NCBI RefSeq assembly: GCF_000719515.1
Contig: NZ_JOGR01000009.1
Span: 1 to 64,000, forward strand
From: Glycomyces sp. NRRL B-16210
Lineage (GTDB): Bacteria > Actinomycetota > Actinomycetes > Mycobacteriales > Micromonosporaceae
DNA length: 64,000 nt
Direction of reading: 5' to 3'
Below, piece after piece: positions 63,347 through 64,000 of the stretch (position 1 is the first letter of the stretch; each line of letters starts with the position of its first letter). A program made the translations under genes and the position numbers. The notes under the pieces were generated by a model that had not been told where the DNA came from, searched no databases, and saw nothing but the letters and a program-made list of their open reading frames with translations.

Positions 63347-63763
63347 GTGAACGCTCCGAGCAGCCCGGTGGACGTGCCGAGTGTCGTACAACGCCTCGGG
63401 CTCGACGGCGTCGAAGCCGTCATGGAGATCGGTTTCGACACCGATGTCGACGCCGCCCTGCGCACCGCCGTCATAGAGGCCGTCGGCGAACTCCTCGACG
63501 AGGACTCCGACGAGATCGTCGGCGCGGTCCTGCTGTGGTGCCGCAGCGAGGACGGCGACCTCGTCGACGTCCTCCTCGACGCCCGCGACCCCCTCGCCGA
63601 CAACGGCGTGGTCTGGCTCCTCACCCCCAAGGCGGGGCGCCGCGGCCACATCGAACCGGCCGACATCGAGGAGTCCGCCGCGCTGGCGGGCCTGAAATCG
63701 ACCAAGACCCTCAACGCCTCGCCGGACTGGGTCGCCTCCCGGATGGTCGTCGCCCGGCGCTGA
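63347..63763 (+). CDS. DUF3052 protein
   Basis: 138 residues, soluble and acidic. VVQRLGLDGVEAVMEIGFDTDVD at the start, VGAVLLWCRSEDGDLVDVLLDA, and GVVWLLTPKAGRRGHIEPADIEESAALAGL are the DUF3052 hallmarks. Found between aceE and a peroxiredoxin in many actinobacteria; function unknown. GGAGGGACGAA precedes the GTG. Confidence 0.92.
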   Translation: MNAPSSPVDVPSVVQRLGLDGVEAVMEIGFDTDVDAALRTAVIEAVGELLDEDSDEIVGAVLLWCRSEDGDLVDVLLDARDPLADNGVVWLLTPKAGRRGHIEPADIEESAALAGLKSTKTLNASPDWVASRMVVARR

Positions 63764-63888
63764 ACCGGCCTGTCGCGGAAGTCCTTCCCGGGGCGGGTCC
63801 GGCGGTGTCCGCGCGCGATCGGCGCTAACGTCGAGCGCGTCAGCACACCCGAGGCCCTCCCGCGAGGGCCGCACCGCGAGGAGCGCCC

Positions 63889-64000
63889 ATGCCGATCGAG
63901 ACCGGAACCCAGGCCCCCGGCTTCACCCTGAAGGACCAGAACAACCAGGAAGTGGCCCTCGCGGACTTCCGCGGCGAGAAGCACGTGCTGCTGGTCTTCT
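63889..64000 (+). CDS. Peroxiredoxin (AhpE/Bcp-like), 5' part
   Basis: Only 37 codons before the window ends. PIETGTQAPGFTLKDQNNQE and VALADFRGEKHVLLVF are the first two strands of an AhpC/TSA peroxiredoxin, with the catalytic Cys expected beyond the edge. GCGAGGAG lies six bases before the ATG. The position after DUF3052 agrees with AhpE. Confidence 0.85.
   Translation, partial: MPIETGTQAPGFTLKDQNNQEVALADFRGEKHVLLVF

Overview
The window is very GC-rich chromosomal DNA from an actinobacterium. The evidence is heavy use of GTG starts and many TANNNT boxes 6-8 bases before start codons (leaderless transcription). It also carries actinobacterial hallmark genes: DUF3040, DUF3052, the lipA-DUF4191 pair, a fasR-fabD-fabH-acpP-fabF cluster, a Corynebacterium-like gluABCD glutamate transporter and a SCO5389-type protein. 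A Glycomyces/Micromonospora-like lineage is plausible, but nothing here fixes the genus. I see no rRNA, tRNA, insertion sequence, phage gene or CRISPR array.

Layout. 0-7.4 kb: a ROK regulator behind a CGGTG microsatellite, an ABC-2 exporter (ATPase plus permease), a lone ABC ATPase, a secreted or anchored alpha/beta hydrolase and lipB. 7.6-14.6 kb: gluABCD, a CooC-like P-loop ATPase, a SCO5389-type protein, a membrane protein plus TetR operon with twin palindromic operators, and a type II toxin-antitoxin pair. 14.7-29.6 kb: histidine/tryptophan genes (hisF, hisI, trp membrane protein, trpC, trpB, trpA, lgt). They are split by an insert of a heterodimeric ABC exporter, an LPXTG protein, a quinone oxidoreductase, a BCCT transporter and a RibD-type reductase. 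trpE is missing from its usual place. 29.6-41.6 kb: an FAD monooxygenase, a 114-bp tandem repeat array, a GNAT protein, an orphan DUF234-like protein, a GDP-mannose 3,5-epimerase/WecG pair, a methyltransferase, a NarL-type two-component system, a phosphodiesterase, a 208-bp duplication and dinB under a PafBC-type damage promoter. 41.6-53 kb: DUF4191, lipA, purC, a second two-component system, asnB, an unusual PepSY-membrane/DyP-peroxidase fusion with a His-rich membrane partner, and a DUF418 protein. 53-64 kb: the fatty acid synthase II operon with its regulator fasR, thioredoxin, a membrane flavin/[2Fe-2S] reductase, aceE, DUF3052 and the start of a peroxiredoxin.

The genes mostly cover core metabolism: lipoylation (lipB, lipA) feeding pyruvate dehydrogenase (aceE), fatty acid synthesis fed by acetyl-CoA, and His/Trp/purine/Asn synthesis with glutamate uptake. 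The most unusual material is (i) the PepSY-DyP fusion with an in-frame internal start, (ii) a dispersed element beginning TTGTCGTACCC, seen only in the first 41.5 kb, locally amplified into tandem arrays and sharing its first bases with the dinB damage promoter, and (iii) the twin TTGAACATGTTCAA operators of a small TetR operon.
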